Assembly (NCBI GenBank): GCA_922989275.2
Contig: OV277861.1
Coordinates: forward strand, 92,232,993-92,296,992
Reading direction: 5' to 3'
Length of the DNA stretch: 64,000 nt
Origin: Gari tellinella
Lineage: Eukaryota > Mollusca > Bivalvia > Cardiida > Psammobiidae
Below the pieces are notes generated by a model. The model was not told the DNA's origin and did not search any database. It worked only from the letters and a program-made list of their open reading frames with translations. This document shows positions 10,005-21,449 of the stretch, piece after piece (the first letter of the stretch is position 1; every line of letters starts with the position of its first letter). The position numbers and the translations under genes are program-made.

Positions 10005-10245
10005 ACCCATTTGTGCCTGGTTATTGCAATGAACTCTCCCTGTATACTTGCTGGAAGATTTCATTATAGATAAACAAGGGTGATATAAAGACACTGCAGT
10101 GTTTGTCCATACAGCAAAATGCTTCATATGATATAGCAAACGGTGCAAACCCTTTTGAGATGTCACATACCACCTAGCAACTAATCAGGATCCACACTGT
10201 TTGCCAATGTCCACTTAGGTAGGCACTAGGCTTAAATGGGTAAAG
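10005..10245. mobile_element. Degenerate A-TTAA element
   Basis: TTAA-CCCATTTGTGCC at the left and GGCACTAGGCTTAAATGGGTAA at the right. Only one recognisable core A arm (GGATCCACACTGTTTGCC) remains near 10188-10204. Confidence 0.6.
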
Positions 10246-10269
10246 TCTATTTTTTCACAAGTTTGTTGG

Positions 10270-12910
10270 CTTTAGCTCGCCTGTACGAAGTACATGACGA
10301 GCTATTGCAATACCCCCGGTGTAGTCGTCGTCGTCGTCGTTGTCGTCGTGAACGGCGTAAACAATTTTAAGAAAATGTCTATAACTTCTATGTCCCTTGA
10401 GGTATTGCTTTCATAGTTGGTATGTGTGTGTATATGGACAAAACCTTTCCATGCACAGAACTTTTTTGACCCCTATGACCTTGACCTTGAACTTAGGGCC
10501 TGCGTTTAGGTTTCGAAATCTGCGTTTAGGTTTTGAAAAATGCCTTTAACTTCTATATCCATTAAGGTATTGCTTCCATAGTCGGTATGTGTGTGTATAT
10601 AGACATGACCTTTCCATGCACAGAAAAAATTAGACCCCTGTGACCTTGACCTTGAACTTAGGGCCTGCGTTTAGGTTTCGAAATCTGTGTTTAGGTTTCG
10701 AAAAATGCCTTTAACTTCTATGTCCCTTGAGGTATTACTTCAATAGTTGGTATGTGTGTGTATATGGACAAGACCTTTCCATGGACAGAATTGTTTTACC
10801 CCTGTGACCTTGACCTTGAACTTAGGGCCTGCGTTTAGGTTTCGAAATCTGTGTTTAAGTTTAGAAAAATGCGTTTAACTTCTATTTCCCTTGAGGTATT
10901 GCTTCAATAGTTGGTATGTGTGTGTATATGGACAAGACCTTTCCATGCACAGACAATTTTTGAACCCTGTGACCTTGACCTTGAACTTAGGGCCTGCGTT
11001 AAGGTTTCGAAATCTGTGTTTAGGTTTCGAAAAATGCCTTTAAACTTCTATGTCCCTTGAGGTATTGCTTCCATAGTTGGTATGGGTGTGTATATGGACA
11101 AGACCTTTCCATGCACAGAAAAATTTAGACCCCTGTGACCTTGACCTTGAACTTAGGGTCTGCGTTTAGGTTTCGAAATCTGCGTTTAGGTTTCGAAAAA
11201 TGCCTTTAACTTCTATGTCCCTTGAGGTATTGCTTCAATAGTTGGTATGTGTGTGTATATGGACATGACCTTTCCATGCACAGAAATTTTTTGACCCCTG
11301 TGACCTTGACCTTGAACTTAGGGCCTGCGTTTAGGTTTCGGAATCTGTGTTCAAGCTCGAAAAATGCCTTTAACTTCTATTTCCCTTGAGGTATTGCTTT
11401 CATAGTTGGTATGTATGTGTATATGGGCAAGACCTTTACATGCAAAGAAATATTTAGACCCGTGTGACCTTGGACTTAGGGCCTGTGTTTAGGTTTCGAA
11501 ATCTGTGTTTAGGTTTAGAAAAATGCCTTTAACTTCTATGTCCTTTGAGGTATTGCTTTTATAGTTGGTATGTGTGTGTATATGGACAAGACCTTTCCAT
11601 GCACAGAAAATGTTTGACCCCTGTAACCTTGACCTTGAACTTATGTCCTGTGTTTAGGTTTCGAAATCTGCATTTTATTTTGAAAAATGCCTTTAACTTC
11701 TATATCCCTTAAGGTATTGCTTCCATAGTCTGTATGTGTTTGTATGTAGACAAGACCTTTCCATGCTCAGAAAAATTTAGACCCCTGTGACCTTGACCTT
11801 GAACTTAGGGCCTGCGTTTAGGTTTCGAAATCTGCGTTTAAGTTTCGAAAAATGCCTTTAACTTCTATGTCCCTTGAGGTATTGCTTCCGTAGTTGGTAT
11901 GTGTGTGTATATGGACAAGACCTTTCCATGCACAGAAATATTTAGACTCCTGTGACCTTGACCTTGAACTTAGGGCCTGCGTTTAGGTTTCGAAATCTGC
12001 ATTTAGGTTTCGAAAAATGCCTTTAACTTCTATGTCCCTTGAGGTATTGCTTTCATAGTTGGTATGTATGTGTATATGGACAAGACCTTTACATGCACAG
12101 AAAAATTTAGACCCCTGTGACCTTGACCTTGAACTTAGGGCCTGTGTTTAGGTTTAGAAAAATGCCTTTAACTTCTATGTCCTGTAAGGTATTGCTTTCA
12201 TAGTTGGTATGTGTGTGTATATGGACAAGACCTTTCCATGCACAGATAAATTTGGACCCTTGTGACCTTGAACTTAGGGCCTGTGTTTAGGTTTTTAAAA
12301 ATGCCTTTTACTTCTATGTCCCTTGAGGTATTGCTTTCATAGTTGGTTTATGTGTGTATATGGATAAGACCTTTCCAGGCACTGTAAAATTTAGACCCCT
12401 GTGACCTTGACTTTGAACTTAGGGCCAATGTTTAGTTTTCGAAATCTGTGTTTTGGTTTTTCAAATTTTTTATTTCTCCTATGTCCATTGAAATATTCCT
12501 TTCATATTCAGTTTGCATGTGTATATGGACAACATCTTTCCTTGCATGCAAAATGATTGAGCCCTCTGACCTTGACCTTGAACTAAGGACCCGCGTTTAG
12601 GTTTCAAAGTCTGCGTTTAGGTTTCTCAAAATTTCTTTAACTCATATATCCGTTCAGATATTTCTTTCATATTTGGCATGCATGTGTATATGGTCACGAT
12701 CTTTCCATGCATGCAAAAAAATTAGCCCTGTGTCCTTGACCTTGAACTAAGGTCGCGAAAGGTTTTAGGTTTCGAAATCTGCGTTTAGGTTTCAAAAATG
12801 CTTATTAATTCCTATGTCCCTTGAGGTGTTATTTTCATATTTGATTTGCCAGTGTATATGGACAAGACCTTTCCATGCAGGCAAAAAGGTTGACCTCTGT
12901 GACCTTGAGT
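10270..12910. repeat. 165-bp satellite-like array with TGACCTTGACCTTGA motifs
   Basis: About 16 imperfect units with a period near 165 bp. Each holds CCTTTAACTTCTATGTCCC, GGTATTGCTT, TTGGTATGTGTGTGTATATG, GACAAGACCTTTCCATGCAC, TGTGACCTTGACCTTGAAC and GCGTTTAGGTTTCGAAATC. Spacings of the GACCTTGACC motif (10477, 10642, 10806, 10971) fix the period. Units decay toward 12900. The left edge has GTC trinucleotides (10325-10349). No open frame persists. Confidence 0.95.
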
Positions 12911-13039
12911 GTGCTTTTAAGTTTCTAAAGGTGCCGGTGGCGAGCTTTGTTGTCTCTCTGACAACTCTTGTTATCTTACATGTAGTGCAGGTTGACAAAC
13001 AATGCAGACTCTTATATCATCCACAGTGTTAGCATAGGA

Positions 13040-13700
13040 CAAGTGTACTCTTTTTAGCCTTTTTATACAGCCATGAATATCATATGTATCATAAAAATAT
13101 TTCTATAATCTAGCAGATGATAGCTTAAAACAGGCTGAACCTAAACTATACTTTCAACCAGGTTTTAGTGGTCACCTGTCTTCAATATTATAAACAGGCT
13201 ATGTTGTATTGGGTTATTGGACAATTCCAATTTTCATTTAAGTCTTTACCTCATAGCCTGTTTCTAGTTTTGTAGACAGGTGACCACTTAAAGCAGGTTG
13301 AAAGTAAAGCAGAATGTGCCCTAAGGCACATTCTGCTTTACTTTCGGCCTGCTTTAAACAACTATCTGCTAGGCTGTATCAAGATATCTGTTATTGTAAT
13401 TGTTCATGAGGTTATAAACTGGAACTATTTTCTTTAGCGGAGGAATAAATTAAACACGCTAAAAGTCGCTAATATGGGGGAAAGGGTTAAGTCTAGTCCA
13501 TTTGTCACTATCTTTGGTTGATTTTAAGGATATATATATTGGAAAATGACAACCAGAGCAAACCCAGATCAAAGGGCTCCTACAGGACCCCTTTGATCTG
13601 AGTCTACACCATTTGCAAAGGACAAGTGTATCCTTCATAGATACACTGTTTGTAAATGACTAGTACATGTATACAGGTTGCTAGGGTTGAACGTGTTGTC
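13040..13700. mobile_element. Mosaic: B-TTAA fragment joined to an interrupted A-TTAA-1
   Basis: 13040-13216 is a decayed reverse B-TTAA ending TGTTGTATTGGGTTA. It is fused directly to an A-TTAA-1 copy (TGGACAATTCCAATTTTCAT...) that resumes after the nested element with GTCTAGTCCATTTG and carries a core A hairpin near 13557-13616. Confidence 0.8.
13238..13490 (+). mobile_element. B-TTAA MITE nested in A-TTAA-1
   Basis: Inserted at a TTAA: left flank CAT-TTAA, right flank TTAA-GTCTAGTCC. The intact sibling at 14005-14256 reads ATTTAAGTCTAGTCC there, which is the empty site. Core B is complete (GTGCCCTAAGGCAC centre). Confidence 0.9.
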
Positions 13701-13732
13701 TTAGGGTTGATAACAATAACCTTTATTTTCAG

Positions 13733-13749
13733 GGACTGGTCAGGGATGA
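13733..13749 (+). CDS. Alternative terminal exon candidate
   Basis: Acceptor ACCTTTATTTTCAG has a better pyrimidine tract than the one at 9265. Phase-1 reading gives (W)-T-G-Q-G-stop. The following sequence (ATGACAAGACTAACCTTG) resembles that after 9265 (ATGAGACAGACTTACCCTTG). It could be a 3' exon duplicated with its flank. 13750-13950 shows no other feature and may be 3' UTR. Confidence 0.45.
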
Positions 13750-13950
13750 CAAGACTAACCTTGTTTGGTTGATGGTCAGGCTGTAAAGAATATGACTTTG
13801 TGTGATATCACAAGATTTCCAGAAAGGAACCCAGGGTTATTTCATCAGTTGCAAATCTTACGAGATTTCAATGTCTAGAAGTGGAAAGAGTGTCTATCTA
13901 TATTGATAGAACTTAGAGTAACAGCGACATACAGGATTTTTTAAGGTGTT

Positions 13951-14424
13951 TTAACCCTTTACACCATAATCTGTTTCTTATATTGAATATAAATGAGCAT
14001 GCAGTTAAGGCAGAAACTCCCTGTAACTTTAAATGCACAATTCCAGTTTCGATTTAAGTCTAGTCCATTTCTGACTTTAAAGGGTTGTTTTTGTCAATGT
14101 TTGGCATTATGACAAACAGTGAAGACCCTGATCAGAGGGCTACTTTCGGAACCCTCTGATCTGGGTCTTCACTGTTTGCATAGGACAAGTGTACTTCTTA
14201 CAGGTATACTGTTTGCAAATGACCCATAATTGCGTGACTATGGTTCAAAGAGTTAAGATGCATTCTGCTTTACGTTCAGTCTACTTTAAGCTACCATCTG
14301 CGTGAAAATACATAATAATTTTATTTTTTTTAAACATATTCATGACTGTATAAAAAAACTATTTTCTTCAATCGAAGAATAAACTAAACAAGTAAAAATG
14401 CGTATCTATGGAGTAATAGGTTAA
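13951..14424 (+). mobile_element. B-TTAA MITE split at or near its core by another element
   Basis: Left TTAA-CCCTTTACACCATAATC, right CTATGGAGTAATAGG-TTAA. The left core arm is decayed. The right half resumes at GATGCATTCTGCTTTAC, directly after the inner element's TTAA, so the insertion lies at or next to the central TTAA of the hairpin. Confidence 0.82.
14005..14256 (+). mobile_element. A-TTAA-1 MITE nested in a B-TTAA core
   Basis: TTAA at 14005-14008 and 14253-14256. The body has the family arms (CTTTAAATG, AGTCTAGTCCATTTCTGAC, TTGGCATTATGACAAACAGT) and a core A hairpin with loop CTACTTTCGGAA. Confidence 0.9.
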
Positions 14425-14474
14425 AAGAAGTGGTTTGTAATGATTGTAGAATGGAAGCTACAAATTAAAGTACA

Positions 14475-14719
14475 GGGGCCCGTTTCATAAAGCTTCGTAC
14501 GACAATTGTTATCGTAAGTCAGATTATAAAAGTATCAATAACTGTTTATATCTCCAATCTCCATTAAATCCTGTTTTGTGGCATCTCTTTGGAATCATCT
14601 TGAAAAGACGATTCCAAAGAGATGTCACATGACAGGATTGGATGGAGAATTCAAAATACGTATTTTAAAGTTTTGACTTACGAAAGTTTTTGTCGTACGA
14701 AGGTTTTTGAACGGGCCCC
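14475..14719. mobile_element. GGGGCCCGTTTCATAAA-ended MITE, copy 1
   Basis: Inverted ends GGGGCCCGTTTCATAAAGC and GAACGGGCCCC. Subterminal CGTACGACAA is inverted as TTGTCGTACG. The inner foldback has arms CATCTCTTTGGAATC. Copy 2 is at 18968-19210. No target duplication is obvious. Confidence 0.85.
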
Positions 14720-14890
14720 AGGTATCCAATTTTAGTGGTTTCTTAATACATGTTACTGTAGTTTGAATCAATAGGAATAACTCAGCATCTCATCTAGGTC
14801 TGATCTGCTTAATACAGTCAATCTGTGTTAACCCATTTGCGCCCAGTGGATTCTTCCATGTTTTATATTGGATTAGATTCTAGTCCATTT

Positions 14891-16167
14891 TTAGCTCACC
14901 TGAGCCAAAGGCTCAAGGTGAGCTATTGGGATGGCCCTGTGTCCGTTGTCATGCGTTGTGCGTTGTCCGTCGTCGTTAACAATTGCTTCAAATGACATCT
15001 CCTCCTATACCGCTTGACAGATTTCAACCAAACTTTACAGGAATGTTCCTTGGGTCAAGCTCTTTCAAATTTGTTCAAAGAATTAAAAACAATGTAGAAC
15101 TCTGGTTGCCATGGCAACCAAAGTGAAAAAATAAGGAAATCTTAAAAAATCTTCTTGTCAAAAACTGCAAGGGCCAGAATTTAGATATTTGGCACATAGC
15201 ATCATCTACAGGTCCTCTATCAAGTTTGTTCAAATTATGCCCCTGGGGTCAAAATTGACCCCGCCCCAGGGGTCACAGTTTTACATAGAGTTATATAGTG
15301 AAATTTTCAAATGTCTTCTCCTCTGAAACTAATATGGCTAAAGCTTTGATATTCGGCATGGTGACACTTCTAGATGTCCTTTAGGTATTTTGTTCAAATG
15401 TTTCCGGTCTGTTGCATATCTAGGTCACACAAGCTAAAAATAGATTTTTTCAATGAAAACTTAAAAAATCTTCTTGTCTGAAACTACAAGGGCCAGAGCT
15501 TAGATATTTGGCTCATAGCATCATCTACAGAGCCTCTATCAAGTTTGTTCAAATTATGCCCCTGGGTCAAAATTGACCCCGCCATGGGGGTTACAGTTTT
15601 ACATAGAGTTATATAGTGAAATTTTCAAACGTCTTCTTCTCTGAAACTAATATGGCTAGAGCTTTGATATTTATCATGGTGACACTTCTAGATGTCCTTT
15701 AGGCGCATTCTGCTTTACTTTCAGCCTACTTTAAGCTACCACCTGCTAGAATAAAGAAAATATTCCTTCTGATACATATTCATGACTGTATGAAATGGAA
15801 CTATTTTCCTGAATTCAGTGGAGGATTAAACTAATATGGCCAGAACTTTGATATTTGGTGGTGACACTTCTAGATGTCCTTTACCTAGTTTGTTCAAATA
15901 GCTCCAGTGTGTTGCATATGTAGGTCACAGGAGCTAAAAATAGATTTTTTCAATGGAAACTTAAAACAATCTTCTTGTCTAAAACCCTAGTACCCTGATC
16001 TTAGATATTTGGCACATAGCATCATATACAGGGCCTCTATCAAGATTGTTCAAATTATGCCCCTCTGGTAAAATATGACCCCGTCTTGGACATAAGTCAT
16101 TTTCCTATTAAATAATTTTGTCAGCTATTCTCAGGTGAGCGAAATATGCCCCATTGGGCTCTTGTTT
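14891..16167 (+). repeat. GGTGAGC-ended interspersed repeat, near full length
   Basis: Starts TTAGCTCACCTGAGCC followed by CTCAAGGTGAGCTATTGGGA and ends CTCAGGTGAGCGAAATATGCC plus GGGCTCTTGTTT. The interior repeats blocks of about 350 bp (GGCACATAGCATCATCTACA; CTAGATGTCCTTTA) two to three times. A right half of B-TTAA (GGCGCATTCTGCTTTACTTT onward) interrupts it at about 15703-15832. No open frame. Confidence 0.85.
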
Positions 16168-16487
16168 ATCAAAGGGATGGCTGGTCAAAATTTTCATTTT
16201 CATTTTGTTTTAAATTGAAATTCCTATCAGCAAACAGTGTAGACTCCGATCAGACGCCGCATAATGCGGCGTCTGATCAGAGTCTACACTGTTTGCCTAT
16301 GTCCCATATATGGGATCGTGGGCACAAATGGGTTAAGCAACCACTAAACAGGTTATATATTATCTATATACTAGCAGATAGCAGCCTTAGCAGACTGAAA
16401 TTAAGCAGAATGTGCCTTATTGCACATTCCTGCTTTAAGGGATCATATGTCTTCAAAATTAGGAACATGCTATTGGGTAAAGAGTTA
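16168..16487. mobile_element. A-TTAA element followed by a B-TTAA fragment
   Basis: The core A hairpin at 16230-16296 has perfect arms AGCAAACAGTGTAGACTCCG and loop GCCGCATAATGCGGC. The right end is GGGCACAAATGGG-TTAA (16336). 16365-16487 is a decayed reverse B-TTAA with one damaged core arm. 16488-16681 shows nothing recognised. Confidence 0.8.
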
Positions 16488-16681
16488 AATCTAGCTCTCA
16501 AAAAGTGAAAGTGTTAGACATACCAAATTTGGAGTATACATGTATGGAGTCTAAATGGGTACACTTAGGCAAAGCAGGGACATCCAATTCAGCAGAATTC
16601 TTGTTTTGTTTGAATTAAAACAATTGTGGGTTTTAGTTTCACAATTTCCATACAAACTCAATTGTATGGTATAAAAAGATT

Positions 16682-16936
16682 CAGGGCTGCCATAAGTTGA
16701 CATGAAAAATCCTAAGATTTCCAAATTTGCATTTTTCAAGTGCGATTTTACGAATCGTACCTTTACCCCATAGCCTGTTTCTAATTTTGTTGACATGCGA
16801 CTACTTAAAGCATGCTGTAAGTAAAGCAGAATGCGCCTTAAGGCGCATTCTGCTTTACTTTCTGCCTGTGTTAAGCTACCATGTACTGGAAAAAAATCCG
16901 AAGATTTAGGAAAAATCCGGAGAAATGGCAGCCCTG
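16682..16936 (+). mobile_element. B-6 MITE (hAT-like ends) carrying core B, copy 1
   Basis: Ends CAGGGCTGCCATAAG...ATGGCAGCCCTG, flanked by the 6-bp direct repeat AAGATT (16676-16681 and 16937-16942). The interior contains the B-TTAA left arm (CCTTTACCCCATAGCCTG) and a perfect core B around GCGCCTTAAGGCGC, then GAAAAAAATCCGAAGATTTA. Paired short frames on both strands read through the palindrome. Confidence 0.88.
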
Positions 16937-17099
16937 AAGATTGGAACTCAGCAAGAGGTATTATAAAATTAATAAAATATTTTATGTTCATTACTTATCA
17001 CTATTCACTTATGTATTGAAGTTATAAAATATGCCATGTTTGTTACGATGAATAAATGATAAATAACACCTGCATTTGTTTTGTTTTCACTTTCTTTGT

Positions 17100-17570
17100 T
17101 AACCTTTACAGTGTATCTGTAAGTAGTATACTTGTCCTATGCAAACAGTGTAGTCTGCACTTTTGTCATTTTGCAATATATGGCAGAAAAAAACCTAAAT
17201 AGTAAAAAAATTTAAAATAGAGTTACTATATTTGGTTTGCAACTGGAATTTTCATGTAATAGTTTCAGGGGTGAACAATTTAAAAGTTTTCTAAACATAT
17301 ATGATGCATGCCATGTCAAAACCTGTCTTATTGCATTGCCAGCAGTGTAGATCAAGACATCACCACATCTTTGATGACAACTGTGTTTGGTCTGTACAAT
17401 GTTGTAAAGCAATAAGCCTGGTTTTGTCAGACCCTTTGGTGAAGTTGCCTGTTTAACTCATTACTCCATAGCCTGTTTCTAGTTTTGAAAACAGATGGCC
17501 ACTTAAAGCAGTTTGAATGTAATGCTGTACTTTCAGCCTGCCTTAAGCTACCATCTGCAAGGATACTTTG
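17100..17570. mobile_element. A-TTAA-1 (reverse, core lost) and a B-TTAA remnant
   Basis: 17100-17290 has the family arms in reverse (ATACTTGTCCTATGCAAACA, AACTGGAATTTTC), but the second core arm is deleted. 17453-17570 is a B-TTAA left end plus a shrunken core. 16943-17099 and 17291-17452 hold nothing recognised. Confidence 0.7.
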
Positions 17571-17674
17571 GTTTTCAGGCGGTAACTTTACTTGTAGGTG
17601 ATACATGTATATTTTTTTCAAATTTGTGGTATCAAAAGCTTATATGAAAATACAGTTTGGAAATGCTTTATTGG

Positions 17675-18640
17675 AGTCTTTGACCTTGACCTGACTTTGA
17701 TCATTGGATCTTTGAATTGTTGAGTGCGGCATACAGGTTTCAGGAGTTTTTGACCTTGACCTCTGACCTTGATAATTGGAAAACCTTTTGTGGGTCATAT
17801 CTATTATATCGAATCACTTAGGAACACAAAATTTCATCTTTTGATACATCTTGGGATTGTAAGGTTTCAGGAGTCTGTGACCTCTGACCTTGTCAATTCG
17901 AAAACCTTTTCTGGGACATATCTCTTATACTATATTACTTAGGAACACCGAATTTCATCTTTTGATACATCTTAGAATTGTTGAGTGCGGCACACATGTT
18001 TTAGGAGTCTGTGACCTTGACCTCTGACCTTGATAATTGGAAAACCTTTTGTGGGCCATATCTCTTATATTAAATCACTTAGGAACACAATATTTCATCT
18101 TTTGATACATCTTAGTATTGTTGAGTGCGGTACACAGGTTTCAGGAGTCTGTGACCTTGACCTAGCTCATTAGAAAATATTGTTTAGGCCATATCTCTTA
18201 TACAATATCACCTATGAACACAAACCTATATCGTTGGAGACATCTTAGGATTGTTAAGTGTGGCATACAGTTTTCATCAGTCTGTGACCTTGACCTATGA
18301 CATTGAACATAGGAATACCTTGTCTTGGTCATATCTCTTATACTATATCTCCGAGGAACACTGATTTTATCTTTTGATACATCTTAAGATACAATTTTTA
18401 GGAGTCTCTGACCTTGACCTCTGACCTTGATGATTGGAAAACGTTGTCTGGGCCATATCTCCTTTACTTTATCACCTATGAACACCAACTTTCATCTTTG
18501 GACACATCTTAGGAATGTTGAGTGTGGCATACACCTTTAAGAAATCTGTGACTTTGATTCTTGACCTTGACATTAGTTCTTGGCCAAATCTCTCAGTATA
18601 CTATATTACATATTAACACCAAATTTCAGCGTTGTCCTTA
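17675..18640. repeat. Second GACCTTGACCT tandem array
   Basis: About eight imperfect units of roughly 125-140 bp with CAGGAGTCTGTGACCTTGAC, CTCTGACCTTGATAATTGG, GGCCATATCTCTTATA, TTAGGAACAC, TTTCATCTTTTGATACATC and GTTGAGTGCGG. It differs in sequence from the 10.3-kb array but shares the GACCTTGACC element. 18641-18860 is unassigned. Confidence 0.9.
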
Positions 18641-18865
18641 TATATTGGTTGGTCAATCCCAATAGCTAAATCAATAGACACATGCTTGCATGTTGTCACT
18701 GTGTTTAGTTTTAACTTGTGACATATGCATTTCATGTTATCATACTACATGCTTTCTATATCATTTTACCTTCAGTTTATTCTATGCTTTTATGTCGCAT
18801 TACTTTTAAAATGAATATAATAGTAAGAGAAAACACTTGTTTTTTGTACTGTTGCCACGTTTCTT

Positions 18866-19210
18866 GTTTTCCGTGGAAGAATAAATTAAAGGCGTAAAAA
18901 CTGCTTATTTATGGAGCAATAGGTTTAGTTTAACATACTAGTTTGTATAGAAAGTATAACGTAATCAGGGGCCCGTTTCATAAAACTTCGTACGACAAAT
19001 GTTGTCGTAAGTCAGATAATAAAAGTCTCAATCATTATTTATTCCTCCATCCAATCCTATCTTGTGATATCTCTTTGGAATCGTCTTGAAAAAAACGTTT
19101 CCACAGAGATGTCACAAGAAAGGATTAGATAGAGAAATCAGATATCAAATGTATTTTAAAGTTTTGACTACGATCGTTTTTGTCGTGCGAACTTTAATGA
19201 AACGGGCCCC
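18866..19210. mobile_element. B-TTAA right-arm scrap and GGGGCCCG MITE copy 2
   Basis: 18866-18930 is a right arm only (GTGGAAGAATAAATTAAAGG...ATGGAGCAATAGG). 18968-19210 is the second GGGGCCCGTTTCATAAA...GAAACGGGCCCC element, with the same inner foldback as 14475-14719. Confidence 0.83.
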
Positions 19211-19933
19211 AGCTCTACAGCATTTTGACTTTGAAACACGAGGTGACTGTATTTTCAAATACGAGGGAAAAGGTACATCCGTTCTTTTCACAAATTGGTG
19301 GGAGATAAATGTGCGCAACTTTGCTGCATAAAGTCCCAAAGCATTCAGGTTTGAAATTAAAAAAGAAAAGTACGTAATTTCTCTCGAATTATACCTACTT
19401 TGTGTCAATCATGAAAGGAACGTCTTATTTGATTGAAAATTCTTTGAAACTTTTTCTTCTTATTTCTTACCGCGAAAGATGTATGACTGCAGCGATCTCA
19501 GTATTGCAAACAGAACTAATATGGCAGATCACTCTCAGTCTCGTCTGCGTAATTGAACTTTTCCCGCGAATTAGCCCCTTCCATGTCAGGATATCGGCTG
19601 CTTAAATTGTGTCGTCTGCTTTTATTTCAAAGATTTAAATTTTTGAGTATTTAGACTGAAGAAACGCCGGTATCATTTGCAAACAGTTTGGATCCTGATC
19701 AGACGCCGACTAAGTCGGCGTCTGATCAGGATCCAGACTGTTTAAAAATATCAGTATGATCGTGGCAAACAGTGAGGGAATTAATCGTAAAATGAAACAG
19801 GACAATTAAATTAGATCATCGTGTACAACGTACATCTAATTGGGACGGCATCGACACCTAGTATATATACATGTATGTGCTGCTATCTATTGCAACAACA
19901 AATGTGGTAAAACAAATGTAATTGGTCGTTTCT
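19211..19933. other. Mostly unassigned; one core A hairpin
   Basis: 19679-19744 is a core A palindrome (CAAACAGTTTGGATCCTGAT arms, loop GCCGACTAAGTCGGC). No convincing TIR pair is seen. Short frames at 19086-19605 have no splice or codon support. Confidence 0.6.
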
Positions 19934-20187
19934 GAACCCATTACACCATAAATACGCACTTTTACGCCTTTAATTTTATTCTTCCATTTAAGAAATCTCT
20001 CTTTATACGGTCATGAGTTATACCGTAAGAAACATATTCTATACCCTAGAAGATGTTAGCTTAAAGTAGACCGAAAGTAATGCAGTATGCGCCTTAAGGT
20101 GTTTTCTGATTTACTATCCGTCTGCTTTAAGTGGTCAACTGTCTCGCTTCAAATGAAAACAATCTATGGGGTAGGGAGGGCTTAATA
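19934..20187 (-). mobile_element. B-TTAA MITE, decayed
   Basis: AACCCATTACACCATAAATACGC at the left, CTATGGGGTAGGGAGGGC-TTAA at the right. The core arms around GCGCCTTAAGGTG have many mismatches. Confidence 0.8.
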
Positions 20188-21449
20188 ACCACAACTTGAC
20201 CTCGTTTCATATGCATTAGTCGTATACAAGAACGGTATCACTCTCGGAGAGAGTGTGGGTATTTGAATATCAAATCCCTGGTTAAATACGCAGTCCGTGG
20301 GGACAATCAGAGAGTAAAACTTTCAACACTTTATTGGAAACAGGAATTGTCTATTTGAATGGTTTCTTTGGGTGATTTAGTTACCAGTTTCTGTGTTACT
20401 ATACCTGTGTACACTGTTTGCAATTCGGCGATACCATGATAGTAAACGATTAATAAAGATATGAAATATAGTTTTCTCACTTGTCAAGTACCATTTATTT
20501 ATCATTGCCTTGGTAACCGATTCTAGTAAAGTTTTGTGTTGTATTTCTGGGGAATGATATATAGGAAACACGGTTTATGTGACAGGTCAATGTATACCAG
20601 GGCACCAGTATTGAATTTGCCTGGGAAAATAATGTCAGAAAGAAAGATTGAATTATTAATTATTTCATCTGTACAATGGTCAGTCTATTGAAAAGATATC
20701 AGAAATGATAAGGTCTGACAAATGAATTAGAGCAGAGATTGACCCTTTATTCCATAGCCTGTTTCTAGTGTTGAAGACAGGTAACTACTTAATTCATTAC
20801 AGCATTGCCTCATAGCCTGTTTATAGTTTTGTTTGAACATAATTATGTGGCCACCCATTCTGATTTACCTTCAGCCTGCGGATTTTAAGGGTTGTTTTTG
20901 TCAATTTTTTGCATTATGACAAACAGTGAAGACCCAGATCAGAGGGCTCCGCAATGAGCTTTCTGATCTGGGTATTCACTGTTTGCTTCGGATATTTGCA
21001 CCTTTCATATACTGTTTGAAAAGGAAGCCTATATGCGGGATTAGGGTTCAGAGGGTATTAAAAATTAAATAACCGGTCATCTTCTAAACTAGAATGTACA
21101 TGTAGTAGAAATATTGGGGTACCCACAAAATTGAGCCAATGTTGACCAGAGCTGCACGGTATATCTAATATACGTTCCTGCTACAACGGCCCTCCGAACA
21201 ACGATTCACTCCGCACAACAATGCTTGCCGCTGTTCCCCAAACAAGACAGTTATACACATGTATAATCCTTTCCCTGCTGCAATATCGTCTGCTTAAAAT
21301 TGTCATCTGTTTTTCTTTTCTCGAAGTCACATATTGGGCATTTTAACAGAAAAAAACCCACCTAATGATGAGCGGCAAAGATCTTAAATCCAGATTAGAT
21401 GCCGCGTTACGTAAATATAAGCCAAGTCGTGCTCAGCTCTCTAAGGGTA
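20188..21449. other. Unassigned sequence with repeat fragments
   Basis: 20449-20530 shares about 80 bp (GTAAACGATTAATAAAGATA...) with the TIR element at 25592-25801. 20750-20880 is scrambled B-TTAA. 20881-21060 is an A-TTAA-1 right part with an imperfect core A. 21181-21245 resembles the CTACAACGACC-type end seen at 39230-39271. No gene recognised. Confidence 0.6.

Noticed and set aside
12792..13032. Overlapping frames on both strands at the end of the 165-bp array
   Set aside because: Satellite-derived sequence; no codon or splice support.
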